A stretch of DNA of 64,000 nucleotides from contig CM072811.1 of assembly GCA_037013495.1 (NCBI GenBank), positions 26,600,159-26,664,158 on the forward strand, given 5' to 3'. The DNA is from Hippophae tibetana (Eukaryota; Streptophyta; Magnoliopsida; Rosales; Elaeagnaceae). A program made the translations under genes and the position numbers. Numbering within the stretch: position 1 is the first letter of the stretch; each line of letters opens with the position of its first letter. This document shows, in pieces, positions 11,571 to 23,597 of the stretch. Below the pieces are notes generated by a model. It searched no databases. It saw only the letters and a list, made by a program, of their open reading frames with translations, and was not told the origin of the DNA.

Positions 11571-11935
11571 ATTTTTTACCAAAATAACTCTTGAAGTAAG
11601 GATTACTACTATTGTGATAAGGTATTGTCTTATCATAGTAAACTTTATTGTGACATTAGATACCAGTAAGTTATTAATTCTTTCTCACATCAAGCTAATA
11701 TCTTACCACGAATTTCATTTTTTACTAAAATTATTTCTGCGTTAAGTTTTATCACTATTGTGGTAAAACATTACTTTGTTGTGGCAAGTTTTACCACGAC
11801 ACTGGATGATAGTGGTAAGCCTTTCCACACTCAATAAATGTCTTTCCACATCAGGCGAGTTCTTTACCACGGATTCTATTTTTTATCAAAATTGCTCCAA
11901 AGTAAGGGTTAACACTATTATAGTAAGCACTACCT
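11571..11935. repeat. Degenerate tandem repeat of ~150-160 bp, two and a part units
   Basis: Units begin near 11571, 11717 and 11878 with (a)ttttttac(c/t)(a)aaaat. Each continues with a guanine-rich 'aagtaagg' block, cactattgtggtaa, accacgacac or a variant, and ttaccacg before the next unit. The third unit is cut short. The repeated 'tggtaag/taccac' words give the region many short inverted repeats. No coding potential was seen. Confidence 0.65.
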
Positions 11936-11999
11936 CCGAGTGATTTTAGTGAAAATAAAATATTACCTAAAATCGGGTGATTTTTGGTAATTTTTTCTA

Positions 12000-12955
12000 A
12001 ACTCTTGTAATTGTATACATGTATGATTATATATAAGGAAAATAATTAACCTATGACTATCGTTTGTTGAAATATGATTGACTTGTTGTATAACTATTGA
12101 CATTTATGTTTAATTATCTCTTTAGGATAATTTTGAGTAAAAAAAACAACGACCATTTTCTGAGTAAAGAAAAATAACGGTCGTTTTCTGAGTAAAAAAG
12201 TAACGACTATTTTTGAGTGTAAAAATATTTTAATAAAAAAAATTCTAAAAAATAAAATATCATCTCACCTCTCTCTCTCACACACACATACACGCACATG
12301 CACTCGGAATCAGCTTAGCTCGACTTAGCATGGCATGACCGGTCGTTCAGACGAATGGCAACTGCGATGCACGTTCGTGTATGGTATCACATTTTTCTAG
12401 GTCATTCCCCCTTCCACAAAAGTGGGTGTCCCTTAAGCCCCAAACCTAATAGCCAATCTTTTTTTCTATTTATACATCTCCTAAGTAATGTGAAATAGCA
12501 ATGTGGGACAAAACACAAATTGACATCATTTGTTTTAAAAAAATTAACTTTTTCCAAAAATCCTCCACTTGAATTTTATATAAAAATAGTTTTCATTGAG
12601 CAACCGATCAATTAAAAGTATAAGATTATGCATTAGAAAAAAGGTGTCTATCGACTTAAACCTTTGCATAGTGTTTATGCTTTAGAATATACTAGAATAA
12701 CTCGTAGTTTTGAACTCTATCTCTAACAACATTACACACACAACCTTTCCAAGGTGTATTTTGAAAATCCCGTGTTTTGCGGTTATACACGTGTATCCCA
12801 ATATAGTGAATGCTCTAGTAAATTTTGCCCAAAATTTTCATAGAAATTGGCCACATTTCCACATTCATATATGTGAATCTATCAAGAGTACTCTTGTAGC
12901 TATGTACTCTACTCCATATAGAGTATAGAAATCACTAAGAGTTTAATAATTAACT
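12000..12955. other. Non-coding stretch beyond the 3' end of the split copia, possible LTR remains
   Basis: It contains three short 'cgrycrttttctgagtaaa' repeats (12140-12220), a (CT)n(CA)n microsatellite at 12266-12300 and a GC-richer block (12300-12450). A copia 3' LTR would be expected here, but no partner LTR was recognised on the other side of the element, so its ends stay undefined. The 72-codon frame at 12710 shows no recognisable domain. Confidence 0.4.
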
Positions 12956-12959
12956 CATT

Positions 12960-14442
12960 CTTCTCTGTTGCTTCAAGACTTCATGCTTCTAACAATATAG
13001 AATGAGACTTCATAATAGCATGATTCATCTCATATCACTTCATGACTTGTTATTACCCATTGAACTTATTTCTTGGGATATCCAATCTATAAGTTGGATT
13101 ACCATCATGAGTGAATTTTCATTCTAAGGGCATCAATCTCATTCCTTTTGAGGTTTTGAAAACTCTTTCTCTCTTTGTCAAAGGATCAGCCAAATTTTTA
13201 TCAGAATGTACATGATCCACTCTTATAGCTCATGTAGAGAGAAATTCTCTAATAATACTATGCTTATGACGTATCTGTCATCTCTTGCCATTGTAGTAAT
13301 GGGTTTGAATCTTTGTAATAGCCACAGTATTATCGTAGTGGATCAAGACAACTGGTATCAGCTTTTCCCATAAAGGGATCTCAACTAATAGACTTCTAAC
13401 TAGCGTGCTGCTGCACTAGCAGTAACTAGTGCTATCATTTCAGTCTCTATCGTAGATTGAGCCAATATTGTCTGTTTCTTAAACTTCCAAGAGACAGGTC
13501 CACCAACTATGCTAAATATATAACCGCTAGTTGCTTTGGATTCTTCTGATAATGTGTTCCAATCATCATCGTTATATCCTTCTAGAACAACGAGAAACTT
13601 TTTATAATGTAATATAAGGTTCATAGTTGTCTTAAGGTATCTCATGACCCTTTCAATAGCATTCTAATTCTCTATACTAGGTCTACTGGTAAACCTATAT
13701 AGTAGTCCCACAAAATAAGTTATGTCTAGTCTAGTATAGTCAGTAGCATAACATAAGCTACCAATGATACTCGCATACTCAGTTTGTTTAACATCGTCTC
13801 TGGTATTATTGAACAATTTTACACTAAGATCATAAGGAGTACATGTAGGTTTACAGTTAAAGTAATTATATTTCTTTAAGATCTTCTCAATGTAATGAGA
13901 TTGATCTAGAGAAATTCCCTTTTTCAGACCTAGTAATCTTCATACCAAGGATTATACTCGTTTCTCTGAGATCTTTTGTATCAAAGTTAGCACTTACAAA
14001 GTTTTCACATTATTCACAACATGAATGTTTGATCCAAAAATAAGCATGTCATTCATATATAAACATATAATAGTGTAAATGTTATCTTCTAATTTATAAT
14101 AAATGCATTTGTCACTTTCATTTATTTTGAATCCATGTGAGATAACTAGATTATCAAATTTTTCATGACATTTCTTAGGTGCTTGTTTTGGACCATAAAA
14201 GGGATTTATCTAGTTTTCAAACTTTATTTTCTTGACTTGGGATAACAAAACCTTCAGGTTGATCCATATAAATTTCTTCTTCTAAGTCACCATTTAAGAA
14301 AACAATTTTAACATTCATTTGGTGTACTACTAAATCATGGATAGCAACAAGAGAAAAAAAGTGCACGTATGGAAGTTATTCGTGTGACTGGTGAAAAGGT
14401 ATCAAAGAAATCTACATTTTCCCTTTGCCTATACCTTTTAAC
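12960..14442 (-). pseudogene. Split Ty1/copia, 3' half: RT and RNase H
   Basis: On the minus strand from 14442 downward the decayed frame reads the RT piece YRQRENVDFFDTFSPVTRI, then VVHQMNVKIVFLNGDLEEEIYMDQPEGFV, then the catalytic region around 14050-14150 (YMNDM in place of YVDD). It continues with SIILGMKI, the RT C-terminus with PDI-like DITYFVGLLYRF, and RNase H at 13400-13645 (EGYNDDDWNTLSEESKATSGY...GGPVSWKFKKQT). The tail near 13060-13360 reads HYDNTVAI and DPLTKRERV. Stops and frameshifts are scattered through it. The upstream half of the same gene continues at 19086, beyond an inserted hAT element. Confidence 0.85.
14435..14442. repeat. Left target-site duplication of hAT copy 1
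   Basis: cttttaac directly before the element; the right partner at 19086-19093 is cctttaac. This gives 7 of 8 matches, the 8-bp size typical of hAT insertion. Confidence 0.75.
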
Positions 14443-17400
14443 TAGGAGTGTGCAAACAATCCGATCATCCGATCAATCCGATCTTATCCGTTAATTTTTT
14501 GAAGGTTTCGATCCAACCATCGGATCGGATGGAAAAAAAATTCATTCGTTAAGTTCGGATCGGATGACGGATTTCACTACGGTTCATCCGATCCCATCCG
14601 ATCCGACCAAAATTAAATATATATATATATATAGGTTTTCATCCCCGTATGTTTTCTTTCACGCAGCTTCATTAGGTTTTCCACTTTCTCTTTCCATTTT
14701 TGTTGCGCAACTAAACATTTTGAAGACTCCTTGGCTTGTTGGCTTGTTGCTCATCATCTAGCGATAACAGAAGTCCTTCCATCTAAGGATTTGATTTGAG
14801 TGAAATTAAATATTATGGATAGAAGTTTTTCTCGGTAAGTTCATTTATTTAAGACCAAAACTAAGTGGATTTTTTTTGTGGCTTTGTATCATTTTAGAAG
14901 AGGATATATAAACTAGAAAGAAAGACGTGGCTGGTGCCTGGTAGTATGGCGTGTGTTCTATTTGCTATTTGCCTATTGTTTTGTTAATATGCGTCATTTT
15001 TTTAGTTCTTTCTTTATACTTTAGAGTTACAGAGGTCTATTAATTAGATTTTATGGTAACTTTTGAAACTGAGTAACATGGGATTTCTGAGTTCCTCGAC
15101 CATTGATACTGTTATTCAAAAAGGTAAAAAATTTCCAATAAAATAATTAGCAACTTTTTGCTTCTTTCATTTGTTACTGTTATTTGCTTATTTATTTATG
15201 CTATTGGTGGTTGGCCTGATGTAATGGATTTATTACGCCTAATCAGAACCAGATCTAATGAAGAAGAAATTAAGACTTTATAAAGAGACGTTTTAGAGTT
15301 TTAGAGTTTTAGAGCCTTTAACTCATAATCTTATCTATTAATTAACTCTCATATCATCATGATTAAAGAACTTGAGCATTTAATTATCTTAATAATTAAA
15401 ACTCTTACAAGCTATACTTTTCTTTAATCACTTGTTCAGTGAACTAATATATATACATCCTCCAGGTTAGTAGATACATTGAAAGGGGTTAGAACACTTC
15501 CCTTATTACCTGTATTAATTGGTTCATATATATATTACGCATCGCACTCCCAAATAGTACTAAGAAGATTATTATTTAATTATTTATTTTACAATAATGC
15601 GTCGCTTCTAATCTTTTATTTGGAATTTTTCCAAATTGTCAATCATCAGTAGTCATCAATAATGGCAATAAAATTTATTTATTTTTATTTTTAATTATAA
15701 ATTTGAATTAGATTAGATTATATATTAAAATCTTTTTCGTCGATATAAAAGTTGATTGCATTTTTTTAAAATGTAATCCTATTAAAAAATAACATTAGAC
15801 TATCTCAAAGTACAGAAATTTGATATCTGATGTTTAAGTTAGTTTAAATAATAGAAGTAATAAAAGAAGAGATTATAATATCTTTGTGTTCTAAGAAGAA
15901 GAAATGAAGACAAGATATATTATAAATATATCTTGTTTATGTCGTTATGAGATTATATATAAGAGAAGATTTAAATGATGTAGATTATTTACCAATATAA
16001 ATAGATTTAATCTCAAATTTATTTGTTGTCTATTCTTATTGACTCTATTCTTATTGACATCAATTTTAATTTGATATCTTGTTCCTTGTGTAATATCTGT
16101 TGTTTTTGTTATTTCATTTATCTGATAGCATTTTTATAACAATTTTTTTTCTACACAGTGTGTTTATTGCATTAAGTTGATTATGTCTCACTTTATCTTA
16201 GATGGAAAAAACACATTTACTAAGGATAGTCCACTTGCAACCACCGAAAGTGCAAGCGCTACCCATGATGTTGAAAATAAATATAAGAATCCACAAAATG
16301 CTCCACCAAAAACTAAAGATCTATCATTGAATGACAAACTTGAACTTTCTATAGATAGTTATGATGGAAAAAGGTAAGCGAAAGTTTTCTAAACCTCCTT
16401 CTTCTGCCTGGAAACATTTTGATATAGTGGGTGAAGGCTTAGATCGCAAGGCAAGATGTAAATATTTTTCAAGGGAGTATGTGTATGTATCCAGCAAGTC
16501 TGGTACATCAAACTTAAATGCTCATATTGCTATGCAATGTAAATTATTTCCTCGTAGATATGAGAAGAAGCAAAACACTTTAGCTTTTGAAAATGTCACA
16601 AACAATAAAGAAGGTGTACTTGTTGGACACACATTTAGTATTTAGGTTTGTAGGCTTGCACTTACAAAAATGATTATAGTTGATGAATTGTCATTTAGTC
16701 ATGTTGAGAATGAAGAATTTAAGAAGTATAGTAAAGTTTTGGAACCAAGGTTCCAAGTTCCTTCTCGTACCAATGTTACACGAGATTGCTTAAGTCTTTT
16801 CTTAAAGGAAAAGGATAAATTGAAATATTTTTTTCTCTAAATTGTTTCAAAGAGTTTGTTTAACCACTGACACATGAACTTCTGCTCAAAATTTGAATTA
16901 TATGTGTCTTACTGCTCACTTCATCGATGATAATTGGAAACTCCAAAAAAGAATATTAATTTTTTGTGTAGTTCCTAGTCATAAAGGTGATATCCTAGGG
17001 AAAGCAATTGAGCAATGCTTGTTAGATTGGGGAATCGATAAGATATTTACTATTACTGTGGATAATGCTAGCTCAAATAATACATTAGTTTCTTACTTAC
17101 GTAAAAAAGTGAACAATTGGGGTGGTGCAATACTAGATGGTCAACATATGCATATGAGGTGTGCAGCTCATATTCTAAATTTGGTTGTGAGAGAGGGCTT
17201 GAAAGAACACGATTCAAGCATAAGTAAGATAAGAGAAGTTGTCAAATATGTCAAAGGATCACCTTCAAAGTTGTTAAAATGTAAGGATTGTGCGGAGCAA
17301 GAAAAAATTGATACTAATAAACTTTTATGTTTAGATGTAGTAACAAGGTGGAATTCCACCTATTTAATATTAGAAGCTGCAATCAGATTTTAGAACGTTT

Positions 17401-19085
17401 TTGAGCATTTAGAAGAAGATGATGTGATATTTAAACAAGAGTTCAACATTGGAAATGATAGTTGCAAAACTCCTGATATGTTTGATTGGTCTAATGCTAA
17501 CATATTTGTGAGGTTTTTGAAATTATTTTATGATGCAACATTGAGGTTTTATGGTTCTTTATATGTTACTTCAAATTTTATTTTTGGATCAAATTTGCTT
17601 CATACATAACCAATTGAGTTTCTGGTGTGAAAATATAGATTTTTTGTTAAGCAAAATGGCAAAAGAAATGAAAATAAAGTTCAATAAATATTGGGGAGGT
17701 GTAGATAAGATGAATGATTTTTTATTTATTGCAACTTTACTTGATCCAAGACGTAAGGAACAAGGTTTGAAAATTTGTTTGGATCTTTTGTGTGATGAAG
17801 ATGATATTATGGTTGGTCATATGATGAAAAAATGTAGACAAACTTTGAATAATATGTTTTATCATTATTTAGTTTTGTATTCTGCAAATGTCCAAGTTAT
17901 ATGCTCACAACCTTTAGACACAGAAGAAGTGGATAGTTGTAACATTGATTCATTTTCACTATGAATGAATCGTTATAAAAAATGTTTCAAAGATGCAAAA
18001 AAGACAGACAACCAAACTGAAGTAGATAAATATTTGGGTGAGACATGTGAGGATGTGGATGATGAGTCTTTTAATATTTTAGGTTGGTGGAAGGTGAACT
18101 CATCTAGATACAAGGTTCTTTCCAAGATTTCCAAAGATGTTTTAGCTATGCCTATATCAACTGTAGCTTCTGAGTCTGCATTTTCTACGGAGGGGAGGAT
18201 TATTGATTCTTTTAGAAGCTCATTGTCCCCAAAAACTGTCCAAGCACTTATTTGTATTCAGAATTGGATTCGATCATCACCAATAATTAACATTCGTGAA
18301 TCCCTTGATGATATTGAAGCTATTGAAACATGTAATATTATTTTAATTTTCATTATTAATTGATATCATTCTCTTATGATTTATGATTTAATATTCTCAT
18401 CACTTTCTATTATCTTCTATTTTGTAGCTATGTTGGGAGGCATTAAGGATATAACCCTTGATTGAGTATGATATATTATTATTTTATTTCATATGTATTT
18501 CATATATTATTTTATATATATTTAGTTATCAATTTACTAATATTTTTTAAATTATGACTAATAGTGATGACACACTGAAGTTTTTTGCTATTGTTCTCAA
18601 GATTCAAGACAAGATTATTTTCAAGATGGTCAATGAATGTTAAAGAGTGAAATGATCAAATTAATTTAGGTTTAGATTATTGTGAACTATCTTTTTGTTT
18701 ATTATTTGAATGAATTGTTAAATTTATTAAAATGACTATTGTAATCGACATCGTTATTGATGTATTGTATTATTTTTGTTTTATATAGGTTTGAACATTT
18801 TAGTCTTATTTTAACCTTTTTATTTAATTTTTTAAGGTTTCTTTTAATTTTATGTTATGATTTATGTGAAAATTAAATTTTTTTATTCAAAAATACCAAA
18901 AATATAATTAATTAAGTTTATTGGCCGGATTGATCGGATGTCATCTGAATATTTTACGGATCGGATTGATCGGATGTGAAAGTTGATCGGATTGGTTGCG
19001 GATTAGGATGTTTCAATCCGATCGGATGGTCAAATTGGATCGGATGAACATAAAATTAGCGGTTTCGATCCGATGAACACCCCTA
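14443..19085 (+). mobile_element. hAT-family DNA transposon, copy 1 (4.6 kb), non-functional
   Basis: The left end is TAGGAGTGTGCAAAC followed by ATCCGATC repeats. The right end, read inward, is TAGGGGTGTTCATCGGATCG. These short imperfect terminal inverted repeats and the 8-bp duplication fit the hAT superfamily. Both subterminal regions (14455-14610 and 18920-19080) are packed with ATCCGATC/GGATCGGAT words, probable transposase-binding sites. The transposase gene reads left to right inside but is broken. The insertion split the RT of a minus-strand copia: the sequences flanking the duplication join up as one copia. A second family member lies inverted at 50369-54292. Confidence 0.85.
16177..18363 (+). 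pseudogene. hAT transposase, copy 1 (BED zinc finger, RNase H-like core, hATC), broken
   Basis: N-terminal codons 16183-16377 are followed, after a one-base shift in an A run near 16368-16372, by a BED-type zinc finger (SSAWKHFDIVGEGLDRKARCKYF...SNLNAHIAMQC, about 16395-16545). A stop replaces a glutamate codon at 16643 (the second copy reads GAG), and the frame shifts again near 16836. The catalytic core resumes at 16893-17393 (YMCLTAHFIDDNWKLQKRI, TITVDNASSNNTLV, HMRCAAHILNLVV, DVVTRWNSTYLIL), stops at TAG near 17390, then continues in pieces. The hATC dimerisation region is at about 18070-18290 (LGWWKVNSSRYKVLS, MPISTVASESAFSTEGRI). At least four independent lesions prevent a full protein. 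The intact family would be about 650-700 residues and plant-typical (RICESLEEPER/DAYSLEEPER-like). Confidence 0.85.
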
Positions 19086-19093
19086 CCTTTAAC
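19086..19093. repeat. Right target-site duplication of hAT copy 1
   Basis: cctttaac, partner of 14435-14442. Confidence 0.75.
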
Positions 19094-20920
19094 TACAAGA
19101 CGAGCTTTGTACTTTTCAATAGTACCATCAGATTTTAATTTCTTCTTTAGTATTCATTTACATCCAATGGTTTTGCAACCAAGAGGTAAGTCAACTAAAT
19201 GCCAAGTCTTATTATACTCAAGAGGGTTCATCTCATCATTTATGGCTTCTTCCCATAAGTTGGCATCTAACGAAGATAATGCTTCTTTAAGAGTTTGGGG
19301 ATCTTCCTTTAAGGTATAAACATAAAAATTAGACCCAAAGTCTTTAAGGGTTTGAGCTTGTTTACTTCTCCTAATTTTAATGTTTAATTCCTTATTTTGT
19401 TAATTAGTTCTAGTTATGGGTAGACTACTAGAAGACAAGTCCCCACTATTTTTCAATTTAAAGGGAAACTTATGTTCATAGAAGCCAAAATCATTTGATT
19501 CTATAACTATGTGATCATTTAAGCCATAGAATTTATAATATTTACTATTCATAGCATATCCTATTAACACACATTCATATGCTCTACTATAAATTTTATT
19601 TCTTTTAGGATCATGGATCCTAACATAGGCAAAACAACCTCAAGTTTTAAAATGAGTTAAGTTAGGTTTCTTATTTTTCAAATTTTCATATGGTGAAATT
19701 TTACTAATAGATTTAGGCACTATATTTAGCACATAGCAAACAGTTAGTAAAATTTCTCTCTACCAATGAGAAGCAGCATCAGAGTTTAATAAAATTGCAA
19801 CAATTGATTCAATAAAAGTTATATTTTTTCTTTCAAATTTGTCATTCATTTTAGGAAAATAATGTGCAGTTTTTTCATGAATGATTCCATGATTTTTATA
19901 AAAATCATTGAAAATATTGGAATCATATTCAGTGCCTCTATCACTTCGAAACCTTTTTTCTTTTTCTGTTAAGTTGATTTTCAATTCCAGTCATCTATAA
20001 AAGTTATAAAATAGCACTTTCCATTTCTTGTTAAATTTTCATCAAGTTCACATATGTCAGAGTGTATTAAATCTAAAAGTTCAGATTCTCTAACTAATGA
20101 CTTATGTGAAGTTTTGGTTATTTTAACTTGACTACAAAAGTCACATTTTTCAAAATCATTCAAAGATAGTTTAGGAATTAGTTTTAAGGTACTTATGTTC
20201 TTGATTATGCATTTATTAACATGACAAAGTCTAGCATGTCAAATATTAAAAGAACTCAACATATAAGCAAAAGAAGAAGCTTTATTAATTTCAATGTTTA
20301 ATTTAAACATGGCATCAATGGCGTACTTTTTCCCAACAAAAATATTATTTTTAGTTATTGTATATAGATAAGCCCCTATAGTTTGAGTAAACCCATCTTT
20401 GTTGAGAAGATAGCCCAAAACTAAGTTTTTTCTCATCTTTGGAGTATGTAAGACATCCTTCAAGATGATAGTCTTTCTAGAGGTAAATTTCAATTCCACC
20501 TTACCAATACCATCAACTTTAGTGAAGTGGGAGTTTCCTAGTAGCACTTTCTTATCCTTAGACACAGAATAAGACTTAAACATGTCTCAGTCATAGCAAA
20601 CATGGGTAGAAGCACCAGTGTCTACCCACCACCCTTCAAATTCACTAATAAAATTGATTTCAGATATCATAGCAATAAGATGATCTTCGGTAAGGTTCAT
20701 CTATAGGGTAGGACGATTCCTATTCCAGAAGTTCTTGTCCAAATGGCCAGATATGTTACAACTATAAGAGGATTAGACAATGTTGGTTTTTCAATAATAG
20801 AACAAAAGCAACCTTTTTCATGGTTAAGAAAAATAACATTTTTTGTCTCCATCTTTTAAATTGTAGTCCCTCAAAATGGAACGATTTGTTAAGATCAGCA
20901 GTTAACATTTCAGTAGACAT
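19086..20920 (-). pseudogene. Split Ty1/copia, 5' half: gag start, protease, integrase and RT start
   Basis: From the ATG at 20918-20920 the minus strand reads a Gag N-terminus (LNKSFHFEGLQFKRWRQKMLFFL). An internal deletion removes most of gag, since protease follows within about 300 bases (GWWVDTGASTHVC near 20600-20640). Next come the protease linker 20239-20583 (LGNSHFTKVDGIGKVELKF), the integrase zinc finger and core (19981-20163, CDFCSQVKITKTSHK, DLIHSDICEL; 19760-19984, FRSDRGTEY and KMNDKFERKN) and the integrase tail. The first part of RT ends near 19090 with GCKWI- and YKARLV-like words. There are many stops. The reading continues at 14442 on the other side of the hAT insertion. Confidence 0.85.
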
Positions 20921-20984
20921 GGTAGATAGAAATATGTCTTAAATTGTTTGAACAAATATGTGAAAAAATATGTAAGAACAATAT

Positions 20985-21157
20985 TACCGATATACTAAAA
21001 TATACTTCTTGAGTTGAGTCAAGAACTAGGTTACTCTCTTTAAGACGTTCCATGGCTCTGTCCAAAAATTTGCAAGCAAACGCAGTCTCGTCGTCCCCAG
21101 GATAAAACATCCCAAAATCTTTGTTTTCTGTCTCAGAATTTCACTGTACTGATGAAG
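20985..21157 (-). other. Exon-like open stretch upstream of the copia gag start, origin unknown
   Basis: After a TGA the minus strand stays open as NSETENKDFGMFYPGDDE and then TAFACKFLDRAMERLKESN, ending LVLDSTQE before AT-rich sequence that begins gtatat (a possible splice donor). Its composition is charged and balanced, unlike the surrounding AT-rich filler, and a gacag acceptor-like word precedes it. This resembles one exon of a host gene. It sits where the copia 5' leader or LTR should be. I do not recognise the family. Confidence 0.3.
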
Positions 21158-21174
21158 ACCGAAATGCTACACCT

Positions 21175-23130
21175 ATAAAATTTTGTTGCTTGACAAACAC
21201 TTTATATCCAAACATGTTTATAGACAATATAGGATTGTCACTTGTATTTTTGGTTCATTTTGGGTACGGGTATTTGTGAAATTTACTCAACATTTTTAAA
21301 AATGAAAAAAATATCTTTTTTAGCACCTCACCACCAAGCTTTCCACCATTTTTGGCAAGGTGGTTGGGCGAGGTTATATAAATACCCTCATTTCTTTATA
21401 TTTGGAATCCAAAAAGATATAGCATAGTTTTTTTCAAATTGATATCTTGTATTTTTGTTTTTGGATCACTAATACCTTGAAAAAGTTACCATTGTATATC
21501 TTTTTCTTATGTAAGGAGACAATATGGCTGTGGGTCGTGTGTTGATTGATGGTTGTATTCATGCAACATTTTCTTATTCACTTTACACATTACTAGTCTT
21601 TGATTATTGATTACACCACTTTGGGTGGTGTAGGCTTTGAAAGAGAGCCAAGTTCATATGTCAAACCAGGTTGTTACGGAGGTAGCAAGCGAGAGCAGAA
21701 ATAGGCAGTTAGAAAAAATGTCCTAACTGATAGAGGTATTTGGTTTTATACTTTTCTATCAAGATATATCTATTTATTGTCTTTAGTGATTTTTTTACTG
21801 TTGAGTGGTTACCTTAAACAACCCGAAGATGTTACCACATAGATAGGGTTTCTATGTGCGTTTATCTTGTTATATTTGTTGTTATGTATGCTTGAATGTG
21901 TGGTTAGTACAATTAGAGTTTAAATGATCTATGTTTATACATGCTGAAGTTTATATTCTGATTACAAAGATTTTATTTTTTATTACATGTTTTCTATTTA
22001 CTGATTATATATACTATTACTCTGATTATCAGTTATGTGTTTATCTATTGGATGTTATGTATGATCAGATTATGTGTTAGTCTAATCTAAATGTCTATTT
22101 TGTATGAATCACAATGTTATATGTAGACTCTGATGAGAAAGCATATTCATTATTAATCTACATGTTTCCTAATTAATTTATATTACTTAAGTTTGCTATA
22201 TGGATTGTGAGTTTGATGTGAGTCTCTAAAGAGTCTACATCCCCTGAATGTATTACAAGTGTTTGACTCATTTCTTATCATTATAAGTAAGTAAATTTGT
22301 TAAAAATAATTTAATTTTTTTATAATATTAAAATATATGTGTGAATTTGGACCAAAAACATAAATATGCTGAATACACACAAATTACCACCTTACTCCGG
22401 GTGAAGTTTTCTTGAATTTTTGAAATTGGAAGTTCACCTATGTGTTTATCTTTCCTTTATTTAAATTAGTAGTAAAATAACGGTCACAAAATGAGTTGAA
22501 TATCTTCTTTTTTTATTATTTGAATTGTATGAAAATAATGTTATTGAAGGAAACCCATTTTCATTCATGCCTCAGTGGTATATTTATTTATTCAATTTTT
22601 TTTTCTTTACACCAATTTCTTTTCATTTAGATTAGAATACAATTATTCATTTCAATTTTATTTCATAAATTTTTTAGCTTAGATAATGTTTAATTAGAAG
22701 AACGTAAATATAATAAGAATGAGAACGAAATTCAATAGAAACAATATTATTATTATTATGTTTATTTGAATATTTGAATCAAAATAGTGATAAATATTAA
22801 AATAAAATTTATAAAATTATAAATTAATTAAAAATAAAAGAAAATAAGTTTTTTTTTTAAAATTAGATAAAATAATAAACAATTATATAAACGTATGAAG
22901 AAGATATAACATTCTAACCTATTTTTGATGGATGTTTGAAGGAATAAACATTAATTATTACTATTTAATAATTTGTATTCAATTTTAAATTATAAATTAA
23001 ATCAAATATAAAAATACTCTAAATGATTCTCTTTATCGTTAATGTTATTATCAATCAAATATGAACTTATTGTACGAGTATATAAAAATTTGACTTTTTT
23101 TACCAAATTGTATATAGTGTGATTGAAACT
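21175..23130. other. Non-coding stretch between the two copia elements
   Basis: A TATA-like gttatataaata occurs at 21373 and a small hairpin acaccac/gtggtgt near 21614-21630. From 22280 on the DNA is very AT-rich. No domain, LTR pair or RNA gene was recognised. Confidence 0.4.
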
Positions 23131-23136
23131 TGTCAC

Positions 23137-23269
23137 TTAAAATAAAAAATTAAAAGGAGTATTTATAACTTGTCCACTGCTCTGAGAGGTTCTAAATAAA
23201 GTACAAAACAAAAGGTTATGGATAATTCTAAATTCATCTATGAAAACTTTCAAATACATATCTTCAAGA
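23137..23269 (-). pseudogene. Unidentified coding remnant interrupted by the copia insertion (downstream part)
   Basis: Continuation of the frame at 28306-28497: CLEDMYLKVFIDEFRIIHN, then LLFCTLFRTSQSSGQ, where GTTATA could be a splice donor, then a stop near 23137. Removing the element and one copy of cataa keeps the frame across the junction. Confidence 0.3.
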
Positions 23270-23274
23270 CATAA
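23270..23274. repeat. Left target-site duplication (cataa) of the intact copia
   Basis: cataa directly precedes the LTR. The identical cataa follows the other LTR at 28301-28305. Confidence 0.9.
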
Positions 23275-23584
23275 TGTAGAAAAAACAAGAAATAACTCTA
23301 CACAAAAGAGTTCTCTAGTTTGTATTATTTTCTTCATGTTTTCATTACAATTGTATAGCTATTTATAAGGAAATTTTATTCCTTCAATTACTCTTTAAAT
23401 TAAGCATTCCTTGATTTACTCCTTGAATTAAGGATTCCTTGTTTTACTCCTTGAATTAAGGATTCCTTGTTTTACTCCTTGAATTAAGGATTCCTTGTTT
23501 TACTCATTGAATTAAGCTCCTTGTTTTATTCCTTGAATTAAGGTCCTTGTGTTTATTCTTTGAATTAAGAACTAATATCCAATA
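23275..23584 (-). repeat. 3' LTR of the intact copia (310 bp)
   Basis: Runs from TGTAGAAAAAACAAG to ATATCCAATA on the plus strand. Inside, at about 23395-23520, a 28-bp unit (tactccttgaattaaggatt and ccttgttt) is repeated about four times. Confidence 0.95.
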
Positions 23585-23597
23585 CTCCCCCTCAAGC
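23585..23597 (-). promoter_or_regulatory. Polypurine tract of the intact copia
   Basis: On the minus strand GCTTGAGGGGGAG directly precedes the 3' LTR. It overlaps the stop codon of the Gag-Pol frame (TGA at 23592-23594). Plus-strand DNA synthesis would start here. Confidence 0.8.

Noticed and set aside
12000..22400. LTR pair for the split copia
   Set aside because: No matching pair of terminal sequences could be found on the two sides, so its ends are left open.
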